Assembly (NCBI GenBank): GCA_029204225.1
Contig: CM055097.1
Span: 2,447,801 to 2,511,800 of the forward strand
DNA from: Diphasiastrum complanatum
Taxonomy: Eukaryota; Streptophyta; Lycopodiopsida; Lycopodiales; Lycopodiaceae
Direction: 5' to 3'
Length of the DNA: 64,000 bases
Shown here: one piece after another, positions 46,825 to 61,288 of the stretch
Position numbering within the stretch: the stretch's first letter is position 1
How the letters are laid out: the number at the start of each line of letters is the position of its first letter
The notes under the pieces: model-generated
What the model saw: the letters and a program-made list of their open reading frames with translations, nothing else
Told to the model about the DNA's origin: nothing
Database searches by the model: none
Position numbers and translations under genes: made by a program

Positions 46825-49800
46825 CTCTCCCTCAATGATAAAATTACATTCTTCTATTCCTAGTAGAGTACGAAACTTTTCAAATTTACATCTACCTAAT
46901 AACTTAGTAAAAATATATGCCACTTGATCTTCGGATTTACAGAAAACAAGATCAATGGCTCCATCAAGAATTTTCTCTCGAACAAAATGATAATGTATTT
47001 TGATGTGCTTGGTTTGAGCATGTAGAACTAGATTTTTGGCAAGGTGAATGCAGCTTTGATTGTCGCAAGATATAATAATTGCATCCACCTGTGGTTGACC
47101 TAAATCCACAAGCAATCTTCGTAACCATACCGCTTCTTGTGCAGCATTGCTGAGTGCTCGATATTCAGCTTCCGTCGAGGATAAGGCTACTGTAGGTTGC
47201 TTTTTGCTGCTCCATGAAACTGCAGCTGTACCATAACTGAATGTATGACCACTGGTAGACCTTTTGTCATCAATATTACCTGCCCAATCAGCATCTGTAT
47301 ATCCTATCAATATTGGCACTTCAGGCTGATCATTCTTCAAACCAAAATTCAATGTCCCTCGAATGTATCTGAGAATACGTTTAGCAGACTTCCAATGTGT
47401 TTGACTAGGATCTTGCATAAATTGACTAACAACACCAACAGCATAAGAAATATCAGGTCGTGTGTGTGTCAAATAAATCAAACTACCCAAAAGCTGTCTA
47501 TACAAATAAGCATCCACTTTCTCATATTCATCATATGCAATAAGCTTTGTGTTGACATCCATAGGTGTACTCAAAGGCTTACAATCCTGCATATTGAACT
47601 TATAAAGCAAATCTTGTGCATATTTGCTTTGTGTAAGAAAGACCACATTTTCCTTTTGCCATACTTCAATGCCAAGACAATAGTGCATCAATCCTAGATC
47701 ACTCATGTCAAAAGCATTGGAAAGATCTGATTTTATTTCATCAATTAAGCTCTCATTACTTCCTGTAACAATCAAATCATCCACGTACAGCACAATGAAC
47801 ACTATATCTGAATCTTGTCCTAGAATGTAAAGATTAGGATCAGCATCACTCTTTACCATTCCCCTTCGCTTAAAGTGTTCATCAATGCAAGAGTACCACA
47901 CAGTGGTGCTTGCTTCAATCCATAAATAGCTTTGTTGAGCTTACAAACAAGGTGCTCTCTCCCTGGTTCAATAAATCCTTGAGGTTGTACTAAGTACACC
48001 TCTTCATCCAACACTCCATTAAGAAAAGCAGATTTAACATCCATTTGCTGGATCTTCCAACCATAGAAAGCAGAAATAGCAATGACAGAACGTATAGTTA
48101 CCATCTTAGCTACGGGTGTGATGGTTTACTCAAAATCAATACCTTTCTACTGCTCAAATCCTCTCGCAACCAACCGTGCTTTGTATTTTTTGAGTTGACC
48201 ATCAACTCCATATTTGATCTTGTATATCCATTTGCAAGTGATAGGCGTCTTACCATCAGGTAGCTCAACCAAGTTCCAAGTCCTATTTTTTGATATAGCT
48301 TCCATTTCTGTTTCCATAGCTTCACGCCACTCCTCGTGCTCCTTTGCTTTATCAAAAGTTTTTGGTTCTTGAGTCTTGAGCACAGATTCCATTAGGGCTA
48401 GATTCATCTCTAATCTTGCAGGAGGTTTTTGATTTCTACTTGATCTTCTGAGCTCTCCCTGCTCACTAGATTCGGGAGTATCTCCCTTCTTTGCACCATC
48501 TGTGACTGATAAGTACCATTTAGGTACTCTCTTGGGAATTTTAGCATCAGGCTTGCCTTTGTCCAATGGATTTTCTATATCAAAACCCACTTCCTTCTTG
48601 ACCTGTACTTTTGCTCCCTCATCAAAAGGTTCAATGATTCCTTCAGATTGTTCACCTCGGCCCATCTCGTCAAATGTAGCATCCCTAGAAATTACAAGCT
48701 TCTGTGCATTTGTGTCATACATCCTGTATGCCTTGGCCTTCTCATCATATCCAACAAAAATACACTTGATAGCTTTTGCATCTTATTTCCTTCGTTTCTC
48801 ATCAGGAATATGAGCATAAGCATCACAACCAAATACTCTCAAATGAGAAATATTAGGTTTCTTTCCAGTGACAGCTTCATGAGGTGTCTTACCTTCCACG
48901 GATTTTGTAGGACACCGATTCAGGATGTGCGTAGCTCTGCTACAAGCTTCTGCTCAAAAGGTGTTTAGCAGACCCTTGCTTTTGAGCATTTCCCTGGCCA
49001 TCTCAACAATAGATCTGTTCTTTCGTTCTGCAACTCCATTTTGTTGTGGTGAATAAGGTGTTGTGGTCTGCCTCTTGATCCCTTGATCTTTGCATAAATA
49101 AATTATGTCAAAAAATACTCACCACCTCCATCAGATCTCAAAGTTTTGATGCAACATCATGTAGCCACTAAGAGATCTAGTCTGCATAGGTCCACATAGA
49201 TCATTGTGGACAAGATCTAGGATGCCACTGGCTCTCCTTGCTCCACTTTTGGGAAAATTGTCTCTGTGTTGTTTTCCCAAAATGCAACCTTCACAAATTT
49301 TTCCTTCAAAAGAAATATCAGGCAATCCTATAATTAGATTACCTCTTTTGAGAATCTGTAAACTTTGAGCACTAATATGACCAAATCGTTGATGCCAAAG
49401 ATCACTTCAACTATCAACCGTGCTTACCATAACTTGAGCAAAAGATCTCGCATTCAATTTGTAGAGTCGATTCCCGTTGACTCTAGCTCCTGTAGCAATC
49501 ACTTTGTAGTGATTCTTGATGTCTTTGACAAGACATTTGTCATTGTCAAACTCAACCTTGAGTTGTTGATCAGCCATCATCCCAACAGATAGTAGATTGT
49601 TAGCTAAGCCAGGTACATATTGCACATTGCTTATTCACTTTATCTTCTCGATGGCTAACTTCACTGGTACCACTCTTATTCCTTTAACATATAGCAATTT
49701 GCCATCGGCTTGTCCAACTTCATCACCATTGTGAGTTTCCTTGAGTTCTAAAAACTACTCTTTCCTTGAAGTCATGTGCTTGGATGCACCACTATCAATG

Positions 49801-51701
49801 TACCAGGTATCCTTGGCTTCATCACTTGTCATTAATGTTGTAATGAACAAGTTTGAACTCTTACCTATATCATCTTCATATTGACCATCATCTTATTGAT
49901 GTTGATCAGCATAATTGTCTTCATAACAATCATCATCAAATTGATGTTGATCAGCATAATTGCCCGCTTGCCATTTGTCTTTTTTTTGTTCTATCTCCTT
50001 CTGTTTCTTGAAGCATTCACGCTCCCAGTGGCCAGGTTTGTTGCAACACCTACAATTTCCATGTTTATTTTGCTTGGAATAGCCGCGTCCTTGACCTCGG
50101 CCTTGATTCCAATTGCCTCAATTTGGGCCATCATTGGATTGTTCTTGAAATTGTTGGGACGATATGAGTTTCCACCTCTTGATTGGTGTCTTCCGCGACC
50201 AAATCTGCCAACACGTCCTCTCATTGCAAGAGCTTAATCAAATCCCTAGTTGTGATAACTCAAGTTCTCTTGACATTGTTCTTCCTGCAAAAGCAATCCA
50301 CCTAGCTCTTCATAGGTTGGAAGATTTTTCCGTGTGGCTATACTTGTCACAAACATGTGATGTGACTCACTCAAACTATTCAATGTCAACTACACGATCT
50401 CACGGTCCTGTACTCGCTCTCCAACTGCTGCTAATTGGTCATGAATCTCTTTGATCTTCAGTAGGTGATCAACAACAGTTGCACCATCATACATCCGCAA
50501 TGTGTGCAGTTTCGTCTTCAGGAATAGCACTCGAGATGTGTTTGTGGTCTCAAACAATGCCTTCAACATATTCCATGCTTCTTTTGGTCCTTCTGAATCC
50601 GAAATGTAGGGAATAATTGAATCTCAAACTGATAAGTTGATGACATTTTGTGCTTTCCGTTTTCTCCTGTCAAATGTCCGCTGATCTTCTTCAATCACTG
50701 ACCTTGTCTCTTCACTTGTCACGATCTCCCATAGCTCCTTTTCCATCAAAATGTTTTTCAGTTTGAATTTCCAAACTGCATAGTTGTTGGCTCCTTCCAA
50801 TTTTCTTGACTCATTGAGGACACTCTCGCTTAGAGTTGCCATTACTGAATAGATGAGTCTAGATCAAGTAATTTATCACACCACAAAACTGTATATTTTT
50901 CTGGTTATACACCTAATATCGGAATGGAGCATGAAAGTATGGCTGCTCAGGATCCTCCTTAACTTGTGCGCGTGGATCCGATATTGGAACATGCGATATC
51001 GGACTGGAGCGCGGATGTACAACTACTCGAAATTTTCTTTAGCTCGTGCGCTTGGATCCGATATCAGTACGGACAATATCGGACTGGAGCGCGGATGTAC
51101 AACTGCTCGGGTTTCTCTTCAGCTAGCGCACTTGGATCCGATATTGGTACGGATATAAAAAAAGAGAGAATATAGGAACTTTCATAGGGAATATTCTAGA
51201 TTCCCTACTTCGGCGCGGCGGCTACGCCTCCTCCCCTTTGCTTAGATTTTGAAACGAGTGATCGTTCAAACAAACAGATATCAATAATGTGAAAAGTATG
51301 AAGCTTCCTAACTCTGAATGACAGTACTAAATACTATCTAGTGTGATTTGTGGTACTCCAAACAGACAAATAAGAGATTTCTTGGCAAACCTCTCACACA
51401 AATAGATGAATGCCTCCGGGAGTGTGCTTTTCACAACAACTAGAAAGTATTGTAAAAATCTCTCCACTCAACAGATTTTCAACTTATTTGATGCTGCTCT
51501 AGCCTTTCTGATGCCTCCGGGACTGTGTCTTCGTTCCCCATTGATGATTCTGAGCTCCAAACCTGCAAAATACACCAAAGAGGGATTTCTTCCAGCCGTT
51601 TTTATCTCTCCAAGCTTTCACCTCCCGTTAAGGACTTTCTCACTTCGTTGCGGAGCCTGTGACAAGCTATATCCACTGATCAGGCACGCAGAACTATTGC
51701 T

Positions 51702-51713
51702 GCTCTGATATCA
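51702..51713 (-). other. primer-binding site of copia element C
   Basis: On the minus strand the LTR is followed directly by TGATATCAGAGC, one base different from the complement of initiator-Met tRNA. Confidence 0.85.
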
Positions 51714-51974
51714 TGTCAACAATCAGATATGCAACATCAAGCATTCACCATAAGCAATCACCAAAGAAGCCGGAAGAAAACCATGCACTATCAATCTATC
51801 ACAATACTACATACTAAATGTAAAATGTACATATAAACCCTGGACCCTGATAGAGAGGGAGAACCTAAGAGTAGACTACTAGACTAGCCAACGGCTAGTT
51901 ATAGCTAGTAATAAAGTACATCGTAAAAAGTTACTAAGAAGTGTAACAATGAAGTTTATCATTGATTTCTAACA
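51714..51974 (-). repeat. 5' LTR of copia element C
   Basis: 261 bp, about 95% identical to the left copy and with the same TG...CA termini. Confidence 0.95.
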
Positions 51975-51979
51975 CTAAC

Positions 51980-54900
51980 TCCTCTAATAACATCGCATAA
52001 GTTTAAATGGACATAAATTCAAAAATGTTCAAATAGAAAAAAAATATATCCTTGCTTGGATAGAGTCTTGGCTACAATAAAAGTGAGCACACTTTATTGT
52101 TATGAAGATATAGTTCAAATATGTTTGCGTGTTTGAACCATGCATTTACTTTGAAAGCGATGTTGAGTGTTGATCAAGTTCTCAAGAAATCGATTGAAAT
52201 ACTTACAAGGAGTGTTATCTAAAATTAATTAGTCAAAAACAATTCAACTTTGTCAAGTGATAAAAGCTCGTATTGGGGACATCAAATAGTGGCCCTCTAC
52301 AACTGCCACCACATTTCAGGATTGCCACTCATGTTTCATTACCTTAAAGCATTTCATCCTGATGAGACGAGTTTGGCATTAATTAGTGGCTTGTAAGCAT
52401 GTTTGGTTCAGACAACTTCTTGATTTATCCCTCCCATCATGTCAAGAGGGCCGATTAACCATATAATGGAACTTCAAACCAACTGTTGTTCCATGGCTTC
52501 CTAGATTTTGTATTGTTTATGTGAAATCTGTAATAGTTTAGCTTGCATTTAGTAGTTTCCAAAAAACGTATCCCTTGTTCAAAAATCCTAAAATGTTTCA
52601 TCATAACTACCTTATCCTCAAAGTGACAATGTAATCCAAGCCATGATAAGTAAGACAATGTGTTTCATTTTATACTTGAATGTGTGGTGATGAAATGTCC
52701 TGAGTATTAGCCATGATCCACTCAGTCAGCAGCACAACAGTCTAGCATGAGTGATTTAAACTAAGTATGCAATGTCAAACGAGATTACCCCTGATGCATT
52801 TAAGACAAAAAACCAAAAAACCATAATCACACATCACTCAAGTCCATTTTATGCAAGTACATGCTAAGTACTTCATCGAAACTAAATGGAAGTGTTATGT
52901 TGACATGGCTTTACTTACATAAAGCACACCAAGTGTTGACAATTAGATAGGCAATCAATTCTAATTGACTTCTTTGTCAAAAGCAAATTGTTTTATGTCG
53001 AACCACTTTGAGTTGAACCAAGAAGGTGAAGTTGGGTTCTTTAGTGGCAGAGTATACAGACGAATAAGAATTTTAGCTCGTTTTATCTAGAGCCTTGAAG
53101 AGTCGTTTGTTATTGCAGTCAGAAGTCGGGGAGGTAGAGAAGGCCAAGGTCCCCATGGGAGAAGGTGAAGGAGAGGAAATTAGATTCACGGGAGGGAAGG
53201 CCAAGTTCAGTCTTGAGTTGGGATAGGTTGTTGTATCATTTGTTGGTGTACAATATAAAAAAACACAATCACGTCGTAATTATAGTTTAAAGGCAATAGA
53301 TACAAAAGTTAATGTCTTGTACTCATCCAACCTAAATAAGTAAGTGCATATGTTTTATTTTGCTTGGAATGTGAAATATGAGTTTTAGATATGTTCTAAT
53401 TTTCTAAATGTTTTTTGCATGAAATAATTCCTCTAATTGGCCACTGAACTCAAAAAAAGACATCAATAACTATATATCTCTTCTATCCACCCTACAACAC
53501 TGAATGAGGAAGATAAGATTAGTTGAGGGAGATGGTGTTGATCAAGAAGACATGAACCAACAAGATGTAGGTAAATACAAGATGATGACCATTTTCATGG
53601 TATATTCATAAACTTAAATACATAAGATTGCTTTTATGTGCATGTGCAGCTTTTTGTAAAAAGACTATTCATAGGTTTGATCATTTTTTCACTCAAAATT
53701 TATCAAAGTTTTATGCAATATATAGCTTGGAATTATAGAAATGTATACATTGTGTTGACTTGAGAATATCTAGCTCAATAAAATAGTTAAAATAAACAAA
53801 TACTCTTTACCTTTTGAAAGCTTCAATTTGTGCCAAGCGCCATGGACATCAATTTTTTTCTCTTGCATCACTAGCTAGAAATATTAAAAAATAAATAGAG
53901 CTTTTAATTTGGGAAAACCAAAGATATTATTTGGTATGTGCGTCTACCACTAATTTTAAGTCTAAAAAGCAAACTTCTTGGCATGAGAGCAATATTAACA
54001 TTACTATTTTGAATTATATTAATAGATGATGTACACACAAAATTTACAACAATTTGTCTTTAATAACATCTCTTTAAGACATCAAGGATGATGTTATTAT
54101 CTTAGAGCTTAGTCATGTGTTTGGTGACAAAGTATATTTTGCTATCATCATACACACAATGTTTACACTTTATAAACATCTATGTAGAAGGCTAGCTAGG
54201 GTTTGCGCATGTAGGCTTTTTGATGAAATTTGAGCATGGATCTTTTACACTACATAAACTCTTATCAAACTTGATTACAATACGATACTCGAATCAAACA
54301 AAGTTCAATTTACCAGCATCACTTCTAAAAATTCAACCTTGAAGGATCCATTGCAAAGTCACATTCATTACATTGTATGCTTAATTTTAAAGAAAACTAT
54401 GAACTTTGAAAATGTCTTTATCAATCAATATTGTAACAATGACACCATAGATCACCTCAAGGGGCACAATATCTATAGTTTTAAGCAAAATGCATGTGAC
54501 TAGTGGTGCAAGACTTTATCCTCCATGTTTGTGAATTCATATATGCACATATACATTATAAAACTAGGTTAAATTCATTTGTCTATTGACACATAAATAT
54601 TCTTTTACAACTAGAAATATTCCATCTGAACTCACAGTGTCCACTAGTATTATGCACACATGATCACTTTTTATGTTGAAACATGAATATCTATTTCCAA
54701 CAAAGAATGGTCATTTGGTATCTACTTACATATTCACACTTTACCACTTCACAACTTTTAATGCTTGGCCTCATGGGACTATTCTCTTTAATAAAACTAG
54801 TACAAGCACAAAGATTTTATCTTCAAAAAATTTGCACATTCTTGAGTGAAATAAAGCTATATGTTAGTGCTAGCAACTTTTGCAATTAAAGATCTTTGCG

Positions 54901-55900
54901 TGTGATACTCATATATGAAAAAGTCGACTTAGCATAAAGGAAGTAATTTTCTTTTACTAGAATTAATAACAAAAATAATCAAAACTCATAGTTGGGGGAA
55001 ATGCTATTCATTCATCTTTTGATTTGCTCTTGATTGTTTACTATGTTTTTAATTGTGATGAAACTTCCATGACTCAAAGGCAAGAAAATATAAAAATGAC
55101 ATTACCAAGATTCCTTTATCGATAACTTTTACTTTATTATCTATCTCGCCAATCTATTTTATATGTTTAAATGAATTGTACTCACCAAAAATCTTGGTAA
55201 TAACACTATATGTCTTCAAGAATAATCACAAGCTAGAATAAATAATTATATGCTATTACAAAAGTGGTTAAGATATTTGTTTAAGTAACATTCCTTGGAG
55301 ATAAACTCTTCAACTTTGAAACTTTGGCAATCAACTAAGAAGACATGCAATAAATTTCTAAAATCTTGTTGTATTATTGCTAACATAGAATGAGTACATA
55401 TTATAGTCCAACCTTTTGTTAATAAAATTTGTAACAAAGTACATTGTAGTAGCATCATTCCTACGGTGTTTGTGTCATAAATCAACAAACAATGCACAAA
55501 AAACTTCGTCATTTTTGGGGCCCACTCTTGTCCCTTTTATGTGTGCCATGAGATTCAAGTCTGCCACAAGCACCAATCTTACGCAGCTCTTTCATGGCAA
55601 CGGGCATAGTCCAACCCTTTGAACTAGTCACAAAAGAATTTTTTTTCACCAATGCTATGATCCTTAAAGGTGAGAGGGTACTTGGGATATTGCATTGAAA
55701 ATATCTTGTACATTCATCATTTTTTCAAAAATAATTGATTCACAGTCACAATATTGAGCTACACTTTGTTGTAAACAATGTGAGAAGTCAAAAACTACTT
55801 CTTGGCAAATGGTTGATCCATCAATCTTAGTCAAATTTGGCCATAGCAACAAAGAAGACTTGGGGATCCACGAGATGGATGTCCAAACAACTTTTTTGAA
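51980..55900. other. no gene recognised
   Basis: AT-rich DNA with short, shifting frames. No LTR, RT, transposase or host-gene motif was found on either strand. Confidence 0.45.
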
Positions 55901-55984
55901 CAGTCTTGTACAAGAAAAATCATATAATAGCTTTTGTTACTGTCAAATTTTACTCCTTGTACTTCTAATTTAAATGTACACAAG

Positions 55985-56960
55985 TGTAATAAATGTCAAA
56001 CTATGTTATTATAGCCTTGTATATTGATGATGCTCTCATAATTAGCAACTCAGATTAGTTAATCATACAAAAACTCTACTATCTATAGAGTTTGAAATGA
56101 CTAATTCAGAAGAGCTAAATTGATTATTGGGCATTGAAATTAGCAGGAAAAAAATTGCCAAGAAAATATTTTTCAACCAATAGCGATATCTTTTCGTAGA
56201 TATGGCATGGAAGACTACAAGCCCATAGAGTTTCCTATGGATCCCAGCTTCAAATTATCGAAAGACATGTGCCCAACAACAAATACAAATCAACTAGAGA
56301 TGAGCAAGTACCCATATCGTCCAACTATTTGCTTAACTCATTCTTGTGCACGTGACCAGATCTAGCATGTGGAGTAAGCACATTCTCTTGATACATGTCA
56401 AATCTAGGCTTGTCTCATTAAAAAGGATTTTCAGAGAGTCCTAAGATACATTCAATATACAAACATAATTATCCTATGATGGAAATCAAGAGAATGCACT
56501 CACTCTTGAAGTCTATTCTGACTCAGATTGAGTTGGACATTCGAACATCAGAAAGTCCACATCTTGCCATATTTGTTTTCTTGCAAGAAGACTCACTTCA
56601 CAGAATAATAGAAGATAGAGATGTGTTTCCTTGTCCTCTACTGAATTTGAATTCGTAGCAACCACCATGTAGTGAACAAAGTATTTTGGCTTAGAAGACT
56701 ACTACAAGACCTGAATTCTCAGCAGACCAACAGTTTTGTGCTGTGACAACCAAAGTTGCATTGTCATCCCTTTTAACCCAAGCTATCACTCTCATACCAA
56801 GTACATAGAAATTCAATTTTATTTCTTGAGAGAGAAGTTTCAAGAAAAAGAGATAGAATTGGTTTACTATCATAAAATAGAATGCTAGTTGATTTATTGA
56901 CTAAGTCATTAACAAAGACTAAGCATATTAGCTTAGTATATATGTTGCATTTTTTTTTCT
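55985..56960 (+). mobile_element. Ty1/copia RT-RNase H relic (fossil)
   Basis: Plus-strand translated pieces match the copia RT end ('YIDDALIISN', 'YKPIEFPMDPSFKLSKDM', 'RVLRYIQYT') and RNase H ('DSDWVGHSNIRKSTS', 'VSLSSTEFEF', 'HTKYIEIQFYFLREK', 'IELVYYHK'). It is more decayed than the three elements at 39-52 kb, with many breaks, and is clearly older. Confidence 0.82.
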
Positions 56961-57149
56961 GGTTCCTAGTAGTAAGATTAAGGAGAAGAGTTGGAGTCAA
57001 TCTCACTCCTACACACCTCATTTTTTCTTTTGAGATCTTTTGACTCTTTGTAAACACTTTGTTATTCTGAAAGACACATATAGTCTACAGTTTTGGTCGC
57101 ATATCTTCATAGGACTACAGAATTATAGAAGATTTGACACAATTAGGAA

Positions 57150-58260
57150 CTGTTTGCATATTTGAACGAGATTCGACATAGACCTACAAGGCATTGGTCG
57201 TTGCAAAATCTTGAACTTGGCCAAGCCAACAAAAATGTCGATTGACATTTAACTTCAACCAAATCAACGTAAAAATGTTGATCAACATCATATGAAAATA
57301 TGTCGATCACTGAAAATGTTGAAACGGTTGTGAATTCATGAAAATGTTGCACCGACATATGTTGATTGAAATTTATCGATGTACATGGTACCTTTCAAAT
57401 TGGAATTTCATAACATTCGATCGAACCTGACTGCTCATTTATGCATATTCAAACTCCTATAACTGATTGTCATCTTTGTACACTCTCACTATTCAATTAC
57501 ATGTCTGTATGCTCTCTAGATGCATTTATGATCCCTTGATTTTATTAGAGACCAATTAGTTCTTGTAAACATTTTGCAAACTGTATATATATGTAGCAAC
57601 AACGAGGAATATGTAAGCTAAGCTAAGTGTCTAAGTTGCAAGCAAGGAATAACAACCAATGTGGGAGCAGTGAAGTGTCTTTCTAGAAGATCATGCATAG
57701 TACACCCATTATGGAGCATAGTAAGTTACCTTAGCCCTTGATAGCTCAATATTGATCTATTACACACGTTATGCAGATGTAATACATTTCAGACTTGTTT
57801 ATTGCAAATTTTGATGACCTAATTGCTTAGTATAAATAGTTGTTCATATTCCTACATCAACATGAGCAGAGCTATCAGATCAAGTATTGAATAGTTAGCT
57901 CTCTCTCAAGCCTACGAGGTTGAAAACTCTTGAGCATTCTAGCTCAGTACTTTAGAGTTCAGATTGCTATTGCACTTACTGCTTATCAGTAGTTGCACTT
58001 AATTCAGGGTTTTATTTAGTCACTCAAAAATAGCTTAGAGTATGTGCCTTCGATCCGCAAACTTGTTGTACTCATTTACATCCGTTTTGTTTCATACTGA
58101 ATCAATACTCTCTTTTATTGTGTTTAGGTTTGTCTCAAAATGTATGCATTTCTGTAATTCTTCGCAGCAAATTATTTGTCTGATAATTCAATGCTTAAAT
58201 GTTTGGCTACGTAATCATTGTAGTACTGATGATTTCAAAGTTAGTTACTATAAGATTGAA
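57150..58260 (+). other. probable LTR-derived sequence downstream of the copia relic
   Basis: The segment lies just downstream of the RNase H end. It contains clustered ATGT(T/C)GAT-type palindromes (57235-57248, 57275-57288), T-rich non-coding sequence, and a stretch at 58.16-58.22 kb shared with 8.84-8.89 kb. The position fits a 3' LTR, but boundaries were not determined. Confidence 0.35.
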
Positions 58261-58299
58261 CATGATTTGGCCTTCGATTCTAGTTGACTCCAAAGTTAT

Positions 58300-61280
58300 T
58301 GTTAAACTGTAATAAACACCCATGATCAAGTGATATAGATTTATTAGAGACTCAAGTGATATTATTACATGAATAATGTCCAAGTACCAATAGACAAAAT
58401 TGATTATAGCTAAGCACATGGCAAAACCAATCACAATATAGGACTCAAGTCCCTTTGCTACTCTGTGAGGTCCTCGAGGGTCCTTGAGTTAGTCATTCAA
58501 GTCCATCGCTTCAACCTCGCCTCTTCACTTTGCAACCTTGTTAATTATCACACCAACGATTTCTCACGAGAACGACTCATTTTGTCCAAGTTCTCAGTGT
58601 GAAGATGATATGATGGAAAAAATCCACTCCAACTCTCGACTTAGCTATCCACAATATCAAGGATATGGCCAACTAGATACCCAACCATGGAAAAATGTCA
58701 TCTACGGGTCTAAGGTCTTCCACCAATGCAAGGGCTTTTCAAAAGTAGCATGTTCAATTTTCATGTTAAAGCATGATAATTCTCATTACACTTGCAAAAA
58801 CATAACAAAATCCAAAATTAAAACCATTTAAGTGAGTTTGGAAATTAAAACCCAAAAGTGGTACCATAAACAAATGCATAGAATTTCACCTGCTCTATTG
58901 TAGTCTCCTTGTGAAGATCCCCCAATGAACCAACTTATCGTGACACTCAAAAGGACAACATGGAACCAAAACACTCAACCAACAAGAAGCTCAAGATTAA
59001 TCAACCTTCACCTTTGAGGAACATTATGTGAATGCATGATGAGAGATGAGGAGACATGTATCCATAATTTGAAAACCAATAATGAGGAGGGCAAGTTTCC
59101 ACTATGATTTATGGAGCCAAGCAGCATGTGCATGTGTCCATGCAACCCAACCACTAAATGGACTCAACTCCAATTCCAAATGATAGTCTCGATGCCTCAA
59201 AGATCACTTTTATACCTGAATAGATTCTTGGCAAGGCTTGAGGGCAATCTTGTTTGATCCCTTACCAATAATCCATTTGATTATTTAGGAGTAGACTCTA
59301 ATATTCTTAAAAGTGTTGGATAAGTTGTTGATCCATCCTCTACAACATCCATGTCTAGCACATGGCTTGTCCTAAACAAAGATTTTTCAAGCTAGGCAAG
59401 GTCTACAAAGTTTGAATATAAATTTTTAGGGATGAACCAGTCATTGTAGGTTGATTGACTATGGGTTGGCATGCTTAAATCATGTGCATTTCCCATACAA
59501 GAAAAAATATGAACTTATGTCATACTTTGAGTCTCTATGTTGACATATCTCCATAAACACATTATCCTAAATGAAAGGTGTGTTTTTTGAATTTTTATAG
59601 TGCCCATAAAATGTTTAATACCCCAAGATTATATACCAATGAAATCTTTGGATTTTGCCACGTGTCATACAATTGATGAATCAATATAGCCATCCTATAG
59701 ATCTATGCATCTATCTATCTATTCCACTTTCAAACCTATCTATATATGCCTTCTGCATGTCTATAGTTACATCCACATATGCATACATTGATTGATTGAC
59801 CTACCTTATCATTATACCTATGTAGCTTCCCAATCATCTTTATATAGATTTATCTAACCAACTACTATGTATGCATGCAATGCCCAAAAGTGAAGCATGC
59901 CAAGAATCAATGTTAGTTATGAATTTGAATTTTTTTTTAATGATATTATATATAGGAAAAGCATACTTTTAATGCAAGTTCCAAACAAAAAAGAGATAAT
60001 TTTGTATCAAACTTGAGTCTCAAGAGAAACTATAAAATACAGAGATGAGATTGGATAAGGCTTTTGCAAAAATTGTTGTGATCATCATATACATCATGAT
60101 ACTTCTCATTACCACACATCACATATCTGTCATTATTAATTGCACTCTCAACTTAACATCAACCAACTCCAACTCCAACATCCTTGATTAGTCTATCAAT
60201 TCTTTTGTTTAACTATTGTTATATTGTTCTTTCAAACATAGTTTATATCTCAATATCATATGCATCTTCATTCTAATGTCTTTTTTACAATAATTTTCCC
60301 CATGAAGTGCAATGTGGTGGTCAATTCTTGGAACATATCTTGCACCTAGAGAAGCATGGATCAAGCTCACAACCTTCAATAGTGTATAATAGTTTTGATT
60401 TTTCATATCATGTCGGACGTTTTTGCAAAAAGTTCTAACATCAAATGCAATTGGATGTAGAAGATTAAATGTCTTGGTTGACAGCAATGAATGTGGGTAT
60501 TGTTATGGCAATATTATGTTAAGGACATGGAATAGTCCTAATATGGTAAATCGGCCCTCCAATGTTCGAGATTGTTAGCCATGCCGAGATTTAATTCATG
60601 TCCTAATAGAATATGGCCATAACAGGTATGCAGAGATTTGTTGTTATTGATGCAAAGAGGGTGAAAATATATATGAAAATATGGCATTAGAGATCAACCA
60701 ATTTCTAGAGAGAAATGATTGGAATCTTCACTCAATCTTTTAAACTACTTCACATCATATAATGATTGAAATTTGTTTGATCATAGACAACACCAAACAT
60801 AGATAGAATGTAATAAAACATCATCTAGTGCTTAAAAAGCATTTCATAAGTCCTCTAAAGAATAGTTTTTAACACAAAGTGAAGATCAACCAAATCTATA
60901 GAGAAATGGTTGCACTATGTCCTACGCATACTACATGTGTGTGTGTGTGTGATGTCTTTGCTAGAGCTACACAAAAACATTTCAAATGATAAAAATAAAC
61001 TCGAGGAGCCTGCCTTCCAATCACATCATCTTGTGAATTCCCATTATGTCTTACGACTTATCCTTCTGATTTTTCTTTTTTGTAGTGTGCCATGGATCCA
61101 CTTAAAAGTGCATTGATTAGGTAATAGGTCAATGTCATGAGAAGTTGAAGCTTGGCTATTATATGTCAGCAATTGCTACAGTGTCTGTTTATAGCCATCG
61201 CTCTTTGTTTCTTCTCTTGCTTGTATAATTTATACCATTTATCCATTACTCCAAAATTATAAAGTATGAAAGTATAATCT
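58300..61280. other. no intact gene; possible transposase-derived minus-strand frames
   Basis: AT-rich. A minus-strand frame at 60209-60487 ('FCKNVRHDMKNQNYYTLLK', 'SLGARYVPRIDHH') has protein-like composition but no family that I can name. It is on the same strand as the TNP2-like relic at 61.7-62.1 kb and could be part of it. Confidence 0.35.
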
Positions 61281-61288
61281 TTTCTCAT

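Larger units (their letters stand above)
46564..51974 (-). mobile_element. Ty1/copia element C, full-length with two LTRs and target duplication (fossil)
   Basis: 5,411-bp element on the minus strand, flanked by the 5-bp target duplication CTAAC (46559-46563 and 51975-51979). The parts from right to left are the 5' LTR, primer-binding site, gag (start 50842, 'KLEGANNYAVWKFKLK') and a zinc knuckle near 50.03 kb. The protease follows ('WYIDSGASKHMTS' near 49.78 kb), then the pre-integrase zinc domain ('CEGCILGKQHRD'), integrase, and RT ('YVDDLIVTG' near 47.8 kb). RNase H ('TDADWAGNIDDKRS', 'LSSTEAEYRAL'), a purine tract and the 3' LTR end the element. It is structurally complete but broken in roughly six to ten places. 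The LTRs differ at about 13 of 261 positions (about 5%), consistent with insertion a few million years ago at usual plant rates. Gag resembles that of element A, so the two belong to related lineages. Confidence 0.95.
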
